In this document: piece by piece, positions 17,901 to 25,194 of the stretch | Position numbering within the stretch: position 1 is the stretch's first letter | Layout of the letters: the number at the start of each line of letters is the position of its first letter | Source: Actinomycetes bacterium | Lineage (GTDB): Bacteria; Actinomycetota; Coriobacteriia; Coriobacteriales; JAEZZM01 | Assembly (NCBI GenBank): GCA_023418575.1 | Contig: JAEZZM010000041.1 | Span: 1-64,000, forward strand | DNA length: 64,000 bases | Reading direction: 5' to 3' | Position numbers and translations under genes: made by a program | Notes under the pieces: model-generated | What the model was told of the DNA's origin: nothing | The model's database searches: none | Seen by the model: only the letters and a program-made list of their open reading frames with translations

Positions 17901-19808
17901 ATCAACCTGTGTTATACCAAGTGTGTGTGCTGCAGTAGTAAGTGCATCCTTAGCAATAGCGCGTCCTTTATCAAGACGTGCATACACGGAGCTTACTGCC
18001 GATGGGTTTGCCTTTGCTTCTTGTGCTTCAGCCTGACTTACCTCAATAAAACGATAAATTAAGCGGTTATTATCACCTGGAGCTCGGGCTTCAATTTTAT
18101 AGATTTTGTTGTCCGCATCGCCATCTTTCATAAATGGCATATACGATACACTGGTGATGGTCTCACCGCGGGCATTATAACGATACGTCCAGCCAAAATC
18201 TCTGATAGGAAGATCACTTGGCTCCAGGGGATCAGGTAGTAGATGCCCGTACGCAATCAGATCATCTTTGTGTATTGCGGAATAGCCTTCGCCAGCCCCA
18301 TCATACCAGACTTCATAATAGTCAAGCATGGGACGAAAAACAGGGTCTATATTTTGGCCCCATTTAAAGGACATGACAATATTGCCCTCATCATTTAAGT
18401 ACTTCATGTATTCAAGGGCGCGCTCTATATCTTCTGGATTATATCCTTCCTTATCCGGATCATCATTTGCGGCTAAAACCTCATCCTTGCCCAAGTCTAC
18501 CGTATTACCACCAAAATAACTCTCTGCATCAAAATTGGGGCTTTCTGGATCAAGAGTCGGAACATAGTCTTCATGATCAGGTGCGAGTTCTGCAAGGCGT
18601 GCATAAAATGGATTAATTGCAGCATCCTGACCAGGGTAGCTTATCTGAGCATTAAATTTTTTACGCTTCCAGTACAAGGTATATACCGTAGTACCATCAC
18701 CACGAATAGTCTTAGTTACATTTTCTGGCGTGCGCTTATCATCATAATCTGCACGCTCTTCAAGCAGATACTCAGTAAGGCCAGCAGAGATCAAATATCC
18801 ATCAGCATCTCTTGCATACTGGGCGTCAATACTACTTTTTTGCTCACTTAAATGCAGATCTGCTGGGGAATCTGTTGTGCCCTGATAAACTACAGAGCTT
18901 GCAAGACTGTAGCCATCATCATTGGGGTTTTCAAGATAATTAACAACGGTATAAGGCGTATCATGGCGAGGAGTCCAGACCGCATAAAGAGTGGCATTAT
19001 CATCAAATTTTTGATCATCACTTATTACAGGGCCTTTTTCACTTAAGGACCAATGTGAAAAATCATAGCCTTTCTTAGTGACTGAGACAATTTTACCTTT
19101 AACATCTTTCCAGGTATCGCGATTTGTTGCCTTAACAGGAACAGAAGCGGTACCACCTGTGGGATCAGGAGTGAGCACAACACCTGTAGTATATACAGCA
19201 TATAAATTAATGTCACCGCTCAGAGGTTTATTGAAGTCAAAGGGTTGACCATCTTCTGTCTCAGACCAATAGTCAAAGACTTTCTTTTGACCCAAGAGTG
19301 CGTCTGCCCAAAGACTGGTAGCTTTTTGACCAATAGGAATTAGATCAGTGGTATGTAAGATGTAGCCGTTATTGTCTTCGCCTTTACGGAAGTAGTGAAC
19401 TAGGGCGCCTGGCAAAAACTTAGCATAAAGCTCGATATTTTGTTCTGATGATACCTGCTCGGGTTGATCGGTAAAATCAAAGCGCTCATCATTATCAACG
19501 CGTGCCCAATAATCAAAGACTTCTCGCTCTGCCTTTGGGATCTCAATGCGTTGAAGGGTTTGACCATTACGTAAAATCTGCTTGTCTAAAAGCTCACTTT
19601 TATCCTTATTGCGATAAAAGCTATAGGTATGGGTATTCTCATTGGGCAAAATTGAACGGCGCTTTCTTACATGCGCTTGCGAATCTGCACTTGTTGCAGT
19701 AATGCCCTCCGTTGAATCTGTTGCAAAGGCTGAGACGGGGGTTTGCCCCACAACCATTAACAACATCATAAAAGTCGCGATAGCTCTTTGCGCCTTTTTG
19801 CCAAACAT
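11904..19808 (-). CDS. Giant LPXTG cell-wall protein with InlB-like and alternating A/B repeats
   Basis: Sortase-anchored surface protein of 2634 residues. A signal peptide (residues 1-29, cleavage near AFA-TD) is followed by about 1060 residues carrying six or seven Listeria-Bacteroides (InlB B-type) repeats, recognisable by GW/YW and LYAVW motifs. From about residue 1091 come twelve modules of about 120 residues resembling DUF11/DUF7507 repeats. The last ten form five pairs of alternating types: A (FKVEKNTVKVTD...GNQTIKKLK) and B (VEKTATEVT...GNVTIRYLK). Linkers are Pro/Thr-rich (PPSGNDTPPEEST). It ends LPKTSDTG at 2596-2603, a hydrophobic segment and RRKRKEGSR, a classic sortase A signal. 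Probable adhesin or stalk; the ligand is unknown. No sortase gene lies here. Confidence 0.93.
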   Translation of the reverse strand: MFGKKAQRAIATFMMLLMVVGQTPVSAFATDSTEGITATSADSQAHVRKRRSILPNENTHTYSFYRNKDKSELLDKQILRNGQTLQRIEIPKAEREVFDYWARVDNDERFDFTDQPEQVSSEQNIELYAKFLPGALVHYFRKGEDNNGYILHTTDLIPIGQKATSLWADALLGQKKVFDYWSETEDGQPFDFNKPLSGDINLYAVYTTGVVLTPDPTGGTASVPVKATNRDTWKDVKGKIVSVTKKGYDFSHWSLSEKGPVISDDQKFDDNATLYAVWTPRHDTPYTVVNYLENPNDDGYSLASSVVYQGTTDSPADLHLSEQKSSIDAQYARDADGYLISAGLTEYLLEERADYDDKRTPENVTKTIRGDGTTVYTLYWKRKKFNAQISYPGQDAAINPFYARLAELAPDHEDYVPTLDPESPNFDAESYFGGNTVDLGKDEVLAANDDPDKEGYNPEDIERALEYMKYLNDEGNIVMSFKWGQNIDPVFRPMLDYYEVWYDGAGEGYSAIHKDDLIAYGHLLPDPLEPSDLPIRDFGWTYRYNARGETITSVSYMPFMKDGDADNKIYKIEARAPGDNNRLIYRFIEVSQAEAQEAKANPSAVSSVYARLDKGRAIAKDALTTAAHTLGITQVDIANIKGFTALDVKSQAPLKEVITRDSSEIGTKWDLSDHHFDFDTRLSSKERLDKIQYNANSLGIYPLLYTRNSYVIKWQTNDDNKAIKTSDPYLYESKYKDLFPMNDTKDVYPVEDPEQPKKDPIKQPKEALEGYVVDETTRDSDGYVFRGWYQNPGLTLPVDFENGFIDAKDTIFYGKWTPPYVRVTFHRTGFQGDDPQDKEYGVSFSEQYQKYTHIPETIQENIRQNPDNFSNKPIEPDGTKVDFRHWYYVKNGQRLIFDLNQELDQDYDLYPVWAADFCDITFLPADSDDHAFTQRVDRDSWYRLLTYDRYRILKPDAPEIPEGKIFIGWKEITQAEEGGGLFQEQQNERVRYSRKFRAVLRDKDPLIHFIYHPNGAPLNADGTAAADITTQNVLNNQRFKAIENPYIYEGKTFLGWNLKADGSSTHYLPGEPFLVDKDKPTENNHLYAIWGSILVKKSVLKVTDSNDVAYPENRAREVGDKIYYHLKVTNPNAFNMPSFSYKDELLKISDTTVNQQLAANGGFYELDVPVPYVVTPADLKSGVVNNTIKVTGNTPYKSTIPGEDDESVPAKPKPKPRDISVEKTASRVEDAQGQEREDKKIHAVGDKIYYSFTFTNTGEATIESYVLRDAKLPGAQEITIDDHPLAPTKSYKYEHETPHVVTQADLDNGSFYNKVFAEIPESPVPEGEEPPSDDESVPVEPNNSFKVEKNTVKVTNGDGTETRKDNMFTTAGDRIYYSFTVTNTGNQTIKKLKFKDTLIDLTREISLDLKPGFKWTYTPNKFYEVTQADINTGKVNNTVSVVAVPPSGNDTPPEESTNTTPPVQTPKIVVEKTATEVTDAQGKAYEDGKIHAAGDLITYKFTVTNKGNVTIRYLKIDDSTIKFTKEFYDLNIDPDGKFTYTLEEPYKVSQADLNNGEVLNTAIVGGKTPGGDVPDTPSNKSVVPVEPNNSFKVEKNTVKVTDSTGNELRDENMYTTPGDRIYYSFTVTNTGNQTIKKLKIKDDRIKLNREIEMDLNPGTSWTYKPNLYYTVTQADIDQGKVDNTVTVVATPPSGNDTPPEKTTNTTPPLQTPKIEVEKQLTEVTSADGTPYEDGKIHAKGDLISYKFIITNKGNVTVRYVKIDDDRIGLVKELYETIAPGKSISYETEEPYVVTQRDLNEGGVLNTATVGGKTPGGDIPPVPSNPVNVPVEPDNSFKVIKNTVKVTDSTGDETRKDKTFIAVNDRIYYSFTIINTGNQTIKKLKIKDDRIKLNREIEMDLNPGASWVYKPNLFYSVTQADLNQGKLDNTVNVVAVPPSGIDTPPEESTNTTPPTQTPQIEVQKEATSITSADRTPYEDNKIHAAGDLITYKFTITNTGNVDVVYLLLNDENLRIKNKEIYTKLAPGDVYEYITDPPYEVTQDDMDNGSVSNIVTVGGKTPGGDLPPTPSNESVVPVEPNNSFKVEKKTAKVTDKTGLEIREDLMFKAAEDRIYYSFTITNTGNQTIKKLKIKDDRINLDRELSVNLKPGFKWTYSPSLYYKVTQEDLNQGKVDNTVTVVATPPSGNDTPPEESTNTTPPLQTPEIKVVKNATKVLNKDDQAYDDVRFYEVGDKIYYSFTIINTGNVNVRYLKLNDSNLGISNKEFSVNLAPGEKFFYEEPKPYIVTPNDLELGQVLNTAKVGGKTPGGDIPETPSNDNVVPGKPNNSFKVVKNTVKVTDKDGTQERDDMKFIAVGDRIYYSFTVTNTGNQTIKKLRFTDKLLKFDREVKQELKPGATWTYKPNVYYTVTQADLNQGKVDNTVSVVATPPSGNNTPPEESTNTTPPIQTPSITVEKKTAQVTNASGVAYPDNKFHAVGDKIFYSFIITNTGNVSVRYLKIADPKISLERELYKEIKPGEQYTHEEKEVFYTVTEEDLKAGSVSNTATVSGKTPGGDIPETPSNENIVPGEPTPTPPDPDKPGIPVPGLPSKEYYYYLPKTSDTGKTSLAASLAMGGMALIAAAFIARRKRKEGSR
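12110..15786 (-). repeat. Five-fold A/B super-repeat, unit about 740 bp
   Basis: Coding repeat array inside the surface-protein gene. Each A+B pair spans about 245 codons. Some stretches are nearly identical at DNA level: about 75 bases starting at 14101 recur from 14836 (735 bp later) with a single mismatch in the first 70. Such identity allows recombination that changes module number. Confidence 0.85.
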
Positions 19809-20246
19809 AAAAACCTCTTACTAGTTCGTTTAGAAGGCAGAAGATGCGCAATTTCCAATTTTGGGCGCACTGCCTCCCATGCTACAAAATATACCGTAAC
19901 TTTATAGTATATTCCTGTTTGGTAACACTTTGTGTAATTTAGTGTAAAAAATAGCCTTTAAACGGAGCATATCTTAAATTTTACATATTTAATAGCTAGG
20001 AATTGACAGATATGTATTAAGTGCATGTTTAAATTAAATTTCTGCTGCTCCTTAGTAGTGTAAGTTCCTAGATTAAGAACTTTAAATAAAACTCATATCT
20101 AAGAGCAGCTAGCAATACACCACCCCCACGTTTTGGGTCTATCAAGACCGGCAAAAAACAAAAGGTGGGACTGGGCAAAGCTCATATGCTTCTCATATCT
20201 TAAATACATGGTCAAGCCCATACAAGGCTTATAGTAAGGAGGAAGC
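19809..20246. promoter_or_regulatory. Divergent region between surface protein and flavin reductase
   Basis: About 440 bp AT-rich region with no gene. It holds the surface-protein promoter (TATACT/TATAAA on the minus strand near 19895-19906), GTGTAA repeats at 19932-19947, a TTGACA at 20003-20008 that could serve the reductase, and a nested hairpin at 20125-20169. Confidence 0.5.
20125..20169 (+). promoter_or_regulatory. Nested hairpin in the leader of the flavin reductase gene
   Basis: CCCAC-g-TTTTG (20125-20135) pairs with CAAAA-g-GTGGG (20159-20169), ten pairs with one G/G mismatch. Inside it GGTCT-ATCA-AGACC (20036 + 100 to 20149) forms a second hairpin followed by GGCAAAAAA. It lies about 75 bases before the start codon; it could be a cis-regulatory RNA of unknown class. 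Confidence 0.45.
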
Positions 20247-22151
20247 ATGCAAAATATGCAAAAGCTTAATGCGCAGATACACCAAAAGAGATCTAGATCT
20301 TTTGTTTTGTATCTTTTAGTACTGGCGCTACTTGGACTATATTGTGTTCTAAGTCTGGGACTTTCTGCCTGCAGCCAAGCACCAAAAACAGAAAGCACTG
20401 AAAAGAGCGATCAAGCTCCTAAAAGTAACCTACTTTCAGATGGCATGCAAACTGATGTCTTAGTTATTGGTGCAGGTACAACAGGATTAACAGCTGCTGT
20501 TAATGCACATGACCAGGGAGCAAAGGTTATAGTTGTAGAGAAAATGCCTGCTGCCGGAGGAAATTCGGCCAGAGCAGAAGGTGGCATGAATGCTGCTGGA
20601 ACTAAATTTCAAAAGGAGCAAAATATACAAGACAGTCCCCAGATCTTTTTTGAGGACACCATGAAGGGTGGCCATGATCGCTCTAATCCTGAGATCTTAA
20701 ACTACTTTACGCAACACTCAGCTGCCGCTATAGACTGGTTGACTGAGCAAGGTATGGATGTAAGTGAGGTTGCACAAGCTGCTGGTGCACGTGCTCCTCG
20801 TATGCATCGTCCTCAAGGCGGCCAATCTATTGGTGCAATCTTGGTAAAAAAGATGCTTGATCTTTTGGAGCAACGTGAGATTCCCGTTTATACCAATCAA
20901 AAAGCCGTTAAGCTATTAAGCGAGAATAATAAGATAATTGGTGCCCAGCTACAAGATGAAAAAACTGGAAAAAGCTACACCATTAAAGCTGATGCTGTTA
21001 TTCTAACTACCGGCGGCTTTGGAGCTAACCAAGAACTTATCACAAAATACAGACCAGACCTCAAAGGCTTTGGCACTACCAATCACCCAGGTGCCTTGGG
21101 AGACGGCATCAAGCTGGCTGAAGAAATTGGTGCTGATACTGTAGATATGGATCAAATACAAACCAATCCAACAGTTGAACCTTCCACTCTCCTTGTCTTA
21201 TCGGAATCTTTAAGAGGCAATGGTGCTATTTTTGTTAACACACAGGCACAGCGCTTTGCCAATGAAATGGAAACACGCGATTTCTTGTCAAATGCTATTC
21301 TCAAACAAGATCACTCATATGCTTGGGAAATCTTTGATCAAGGAACACGCGAGCGCATGAAGGCTACTGAGAAATACTTTGATGCAGGCATTGTATTAGA
21401 AGCTGCAAGCTATGAAGAGCTTGCCCAGAAAATGGAAATAGACCCTGCTATCTTTAGTGCAAGCATGAAAAAATGGAATGAAAGTGTGGCACAAAAGAAA
21501 GATCCTGAGTTTGGACGTTCAACTGCCTTAGATTATCCCTTGGATAAGGGGCCATTTTATGCCATAAAGGTAGCTCCCGCAGTTCACTATACCATGGGCG
21601 GAATTAAAATTGATGACACCACAGCTGTTATCAATAAAGAGGGGGCTCGCATTGAAGGATTATTTGCTGCTGGCGAGACTACTGGTGGTCTACATGGAGG
21701 AAACCGTTTGGGCGGAAATGCTGTAGCTGACACTGTTATCTTTGGAAAGCGCTCAGGAGAAATTGCTGCAGAATTTGCTCTTAAGAATGGCAGCCTCTTT
21801 GATAAAGCAGAGCAGTCTCAATCCTTCAAAGCTTTTAAGGACTCCCTTGCTTTAGCAAAACCCAAAGAGGGAGCTCCTGCACTCTACAAGGATGGAACTT
21901 ATAAAGGTAAGGGTACGGGCAAAGAGGGACTTATTGAGCTGGAAGTAAAAGTTGAAAATGGATTTATCACGCAAATCACTACGCTTTCATCGCATGATAC
22001 TCCAAGCTTATACTCTGCAGTAGAAACTGAATTCTTCCCCAAAGTAATAGAAGAACAAAATCTAGAAATAGATGGAGTTTCTGGCTCTACCTTATCTAGT
22101 CAAGGTGTAAAAGAAGCTTTAAATAATGCACTTAAAGATGCCAGGAAATAG
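20247..22151 (+). CDS. Exported FAD-dependent reductase with C-terminal FMN-binding domain (lipoprotein)
   Basis: Flavoprotein of 634 residues of the fumarate reductase/urocanate reductase family. Residues 1-42 form a lipoprotein signal (hydrophobic segment, lipobox LSAC with Cys42), so it is anchored outside the membrane. An FAD motif GAGTTGLTAA begins near residue 76; the family active-site segment HYTMGGIKI and the HGGNRLGGNA motif follow. A C-terminal FMN-binding domain (about 555-634) ends in DGVSGSTLSS, where the Thr is the expected ApbE flavinylation residue. It would reduce an organic acceptor such as an enoate during anaerobic respiration; the substrate is unknown. It faces a membrane LuxR regulator, a pairing frequent in Coriobacteriia. 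Start has AGGAGG close upstream. Confidence 0.88.
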   Translation: MQNMQKLNAQIHQKRSRSFVLYLLVLALLGLYCVLSLGLSACSQAPKTESTEKSDQAPKSNLLSDGMQTDVLVIGAGTTGLTAAVNAHDQGAKVIVVEKMPAAGGNSARAEGGMNAAGTKFQKEQNIQDSPQIFFEDTMKGGHDRSNPEILNYFTQHSAAAIDWLTEQGMDVSEVAQAAGARAPRMHRPQGGQSIGAILVKKMLDLLEQREIPVYTNQKAVKLLSENNKIIGAQLQDEKTGKSYTIKADAVILTTGGFGANQELITKYRPDLKGFGTTNHPGALGDGIKLAEEIGADTVDMDQIQTNPTVEPSTLLVLSESLRGNGAIFVNTQAQRFANEMETRDFLSNAILKQDHSYAWEIFDQGTRERMKATEKYFDAGIVLEAASYEELAQKMEIDPAIFSASMKKWNESVAQKKDPEFGRSTALDYPLDKGPFYAIKVAPAVHYTMGGIKIDDTTAVINKEGARIEGLFAAGETTGGLHGGNRLGGNAVADTVIFGKRSGEIAAEFALKNGSLFDKAEQSQSFKAFKDSLALAKPKEGAPALYKDGTYKGKGTGKEGLIELEVKVENGFITQITTLSSHDTPSLYSAVETEFFPKVIEEQNLEIDGVSGSTLSSQGVKEALNNALKDARK

Positions 22152-22164
22152 CTTTTAATCAAAT

Positions 22165-22205
22165 AAGGGTCTCATTGATATGTCAATACTGTCTCTGAGA
22201 CCCTT
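22165..22205. terminator. Terminator between reductase and luxR-like gene
   Basis: AAGGGTCTCA (22165-22174) pairs perfectly with TGAGACCCTT (22196-22205) and a T-rich tract follows. It lies between the convergent genes; the 21-base loop can itself form TTGA/TCAA pairs. Confidence 0.75.
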
Positions 22206-22289
22206 TGTCTTAGGCCAGTTCTGTTTATTTGAATGCCTAAGATTCGTGATTAAGATTCATATCTAAAAAGAATTAATACCTCATATTGA

Positions 22290-23852
22290 CTATGCATGAG
22301 GCCAGTTATCTACCAATTCAATAAGCTCGGCCTTTGAGTGAACTTCTAATTTCTTATATAACGACTTACTATATCCTCTAATGGTATTTTCAGTAATACC
22401 CATAGCTTCTGCAGCTGCCGACTTTGAATAAGCCTTAAGAAGCAGACGCAAGACCTCTTGTTCCCTGGGAGAAAGCTTATATGCCTCAGCTATGCTAACA
22501 ATATTGTTGTTACGCATAGTATCAGTCTGCTGCTTTGGCGCCAGTCTTTCATCTTGCAGGGAACCAAGCTCTGTAGCTAAACCATGAAATAGTGGACGCA
22601 CGCCACCAATCCTATCACCCAAAATAAATATAAGGCTCACAGAACTCAAATAAATGAGGACAACAATAAACATCTCACTATTAATACCCCACAGTTGAGC
22701 CTCTATCATACGCATTACCACAAGCCTACCAATATTTCTGGCAAGCATATAAACAAGCCAGCCCAAAGCAAAAATAATCCCGGGAAGCACACGCAAATGA
22801 TGGCTAATATCACTTAAAGCAAACCATAGAACTGCTAGAGCTATGCTATTTGCAATGGTTGCAAGCACTAAAGCTGCCTGCGTTAAGCCTGAATGCACCG
22901 ATAAGAGCAGGGCACTTGTAGATACTATGGCAACAAGGGCTCCCCACAGAGGTTGAAACTTAATCATTTTGTTATATTTAAGAACCCATATAAGGAGTAA
23001 TAAGGAAAAGCCTATAACTCCCAAACGATGCCAAATCTGTTCTGAAAGTGTGAACTCCATTGGAAAGGTATCAGTTATAAACATAGGATAAGCGCGTGTT
23101 GCTCCCAATGCAAAACCAAAAACTGCTACAGCAAACAAGGCTGGCAAGAAAGCGCTGTATGGGAGCTCTGAAAAAACAAAAGTTTTAGCTGATCTTAAGC
23201 GTTCAAATTGAGCTCTTCTACTACTTACAGTCCGCATATGCGGGGTCGCCCTAAACGACAAGTAGCCGGCTATGGGCAAGAAGGCAGAAAAAAGTAGGCT
23301 CAATTCCCTTGGCAATAAAGCAGATACGAGCCCTATGGAAGAGCCCAAAATAATAGATAAAAAGCTATAGATAAACGCTTCTGGCAAGCTTATTGATGCA
23401 TATAAGGATGCATATAAACCTGCTGCTGGGACTATAGAGACCGCAGCCAAAATACCGCCTAAACGATAAACTGCTTCAATATTAAAGTACAGACCTATTG
23501 CCATTGCAATACTGGCAAAAATCATGCCTATAAATCCAATACAATGCCAGTTTATGGTAGTTGTTTCAGCTCCGTTATTATCGGCATTATCTTGTAAGCC
23601 CACTTGCTCCTGTGCTTTATCATATGAAGAAGCAACGAGCTGATTAGAGCGGGCCCACACCAAATAAAGGATGGCCAAAAGCATAACAAAGCAACGGACA
23701 AAATTCATCACGATGCTAAAACTGTCGCCATCTATGGTTTTATATGAGTTATAGAAACTAATTTGAAGCCAGGCATGAAGCAAGCCTATCCCTAAATAAG
23801 CAGGGTGAATGGTTTTATGAAATTGTGACTGTTGGATTTGAATCTTGAGCAT
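22290..23852 (-). CDS. Membrane-bound LuxR-family regulator (about twelve TM helices)
   Basis: Regulator of 520 residues. Roughly residues 15-425 are hydrophobic with about twelve predicted membrane helices. A GerE/LuxR helix-turn-helix domain occupies the C-terminal 65 residues (LSPREQEVLRLLLKAYS...TIRGYSKSLYKKL). This architecture is abundant in Eggerthellaceae, where it sits next to FAD/FMN reductases and senses their substrates. Here it converges on the exported reductase gene, so local control is inferred. No receiver domain or kinase is present, so the membrane part itself is probably the sensor. Start ATG at 23852 is followed by a lysine- and glutamine-containing N-terminus. Confidence 0.88.
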   Translation of the reverse strand: MLKIQIQQSQFHKTIHPAYLGIGLLHAWLQISFYNSYKTIDGDSFSIVMNFVRCFVMLLAILYLVWARSNQLVASSYDKAQEQVGLQDNADNNGAETTTINWHCIGFIGMIFASIAMAIGLYFNIEAVYRLGGILAAVSIVPAAGLYASLYASISLPEAFIYSFLSIILGSSIGLVSALLPRELSLLFSAFLPIAGYLSFRATPHMRTVSSRRAQFERLRSAKTFVFSELPYSAFLPALFAVAVFGFALGATRAYPMFITDTFPMEFTLSEQIWHRLGVIGFSLLLLIWVLKYNKMIKFQPLWGALVAIVSTSALLLSVHSGLTQAALVLATIANSIALAVLWFALSDISHHLRVLPGIIFALGWLVYMLARNIGRLVVMRMIEAQLWGINSEMFIVVLIYLSSVSLIFILGDRIGGVRPLFHGLATELGSLQDERLAPKQQTDTMRNNNIVSIAEAYKLSPREQEVLRLLLKAYSKSAAAEAMGITENTIRGYSKSLYKKLEVHSKAELIELVDNWPHA

Positions 23853-23914
23853 GGTTCCTCCGGATGCTCATACCCTTATTAAAACCATGCCATGCTAAGC
23901 TAAGAAACTATTGC

Positions 23915-23999
23915 TGGTAGAGGCGGAGGGACTCGAACCCTCAAGCCCGAAGGCGGCGGATTTTAAGTCCGCTGCGTATGCCAATTCCGCCACGCCTCC
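23915..23999 (-). tRNA. tRNA-Leu (TAA anticodon)
   Basis: 85 nt including an encoded CCA. Anticodon stem GCGGA/TCCGC carries the loop CTTAAAA, anticodon TAA (reads UUA). The long variable arm (class II) and the GGTTCGAGTCC T-arm are typical of tRNA-Leu. The first acceptor pair is G-U. Confidence 0.95.
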
Positions 24000-24035
24000 A
24001 CGCAAAAGCAACGTTACATATGCTACACAACTTAT

Positions 24036-25088
24036 CTAAATACTGCAAGTGTTTTCACAAAAGACGCTTAGCTCTGCTTTCCAATCAAGCTGAAGCGGTC
24101 TTTGATCTAATTGCGCTAATACAACATGAGTCAAACCATATAAAAGATCATGCTCACTTACCTGTATATATGAGCTAGCACTTAAGGCCATGACCGTCTC
24201 TAAAATTAGACTTCCTGAAACAATAAGATGAGCGCGCTTTTCTTGTAAACCCTTGATTTGTGCTCTGTTATGCAAACTCATTGATATAAAGCTATCAATC
24301 ATGTCTGCAACTTGACCGCCATTAAGCACAGCCAGATGTACCTGACTTGAATCATAAGGCTCAAGCTCCTTGCTCACAGCAAGCAAAGACGTTGCTGTAC
24401 CGCCCACGCAAACTACAGCGTCCAAGTCATCAATATCAGAAAAATATGAGCCAAACTCCTCGCTTAAAAATTCCCGAGCATTTGCTAAATCACCTGCTAG
24501 CGGAGGGTCATGTTTCTCAAACAATTCGCGCAGACGCCTGCAGCCAACATCAAAGCTTCTTACTGAATCTATATCAAAGTTGTAACTAGAGCCCTCTTCT
24601 TGATCATGCTCCATGCGCACGCATCCAACTGCAATCTCTGTTGAACCGCCGCCAATATCAACCAGCATTATTTTTTTGTCGATAAAATCAAAGGCCACAC
24701 CAGCAAAAGCAAGCCTTGCTTCCACATCTCCTGGTATAACCTGAGCCTTAAGCCCTAACACCTCTAACTGCGATAAGAGATCTGAGATATTATCGGCATC
24801 TCTAGCTGCTGATGTTAAGATGCAAACCGCATATTGAGCCTTGTGCTCTTTAAGTTCTTGAACGTACTCTTCTACGCAGCTCAGCGTTCTTTCTATGGCC
24901 TTTTGATCAAGGCTGCTAGACTGAGCTCTTCCTTCTCCTAGCTCAGTTATGGTGCTTTTTCTTACTATGGGCTCTATTCCAGCTTGCTTGCAGTCCGCAA
25001 TAAAAAGGCGCGTGGAGACTGTCCCTATGTCTATAACCGCAATGCGCTTATCAGCGCTGTTCACAGCATTATTTGTGCCTACGCTCAT
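24036..25088 (-). CDS. Ppx/GppA exopolyphosphatase family phosphatase
   Basis: Sugar-kinase/Hsp70-fold phosphatase of 350 residues that hydrolyses polyphosphate or pppGpp. The phosphate-1 motif (AVIDIGTVSTRLFIAD, from about residue 17) and phosphate-2 motif (MLVDIGGGSTEIAVG, near 142) are intact, as are the TELGEGR and GGTATSLLA segments. It is the short single-domain form of actinobacteria, without the HD domain of E. coli Ppx. It follows the divIC-like gene on the minus strand, as in many actinobacteria. Whether polyphosphate or pppGpp is the main substrate cannot be told. Confidence 0.9.
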   Translation of the reverse strand: MSVGTNNAVNSADKRIAVIDIGTVSTRLFIADCKQAGIEPIVRKSTITELGEGRAQSSSLDQKAIERTLSCVEEYVQELKEHKAQYAVCILTSAARDADNISDLLSQLEVLGLKAQVIPGDVEARLAFAGVAFDFIDKKIMLVDIGGGSTEIAVGCVRMEHDQEEGSSYNFDIDSVRSFDVGCRRLRELFEKHDPPLAGDLANAREFLSEEFGSYFSDIDDLDAVVCVGGTATSLLAVSKELEPYDSSQVHLAVLNGGQVADMIDSFISMSLHNRAQIKGLQEKRAHLIVSGSLILETVMALSASSYIQVSEHDLLYGLTHVVLAQLDQRPLQLDWKAELSVFCENTCSI

Positions 25089-25194
25089 ATGCTCACTTAC
25101 CTCTCTAAGCTATCATGCTTGCCGGTGCTTATCAGCATTAGCCATGCTTCATGCGTGCTGCCGTGCTTAACTAAGTATACAGGCTTGCATATAG

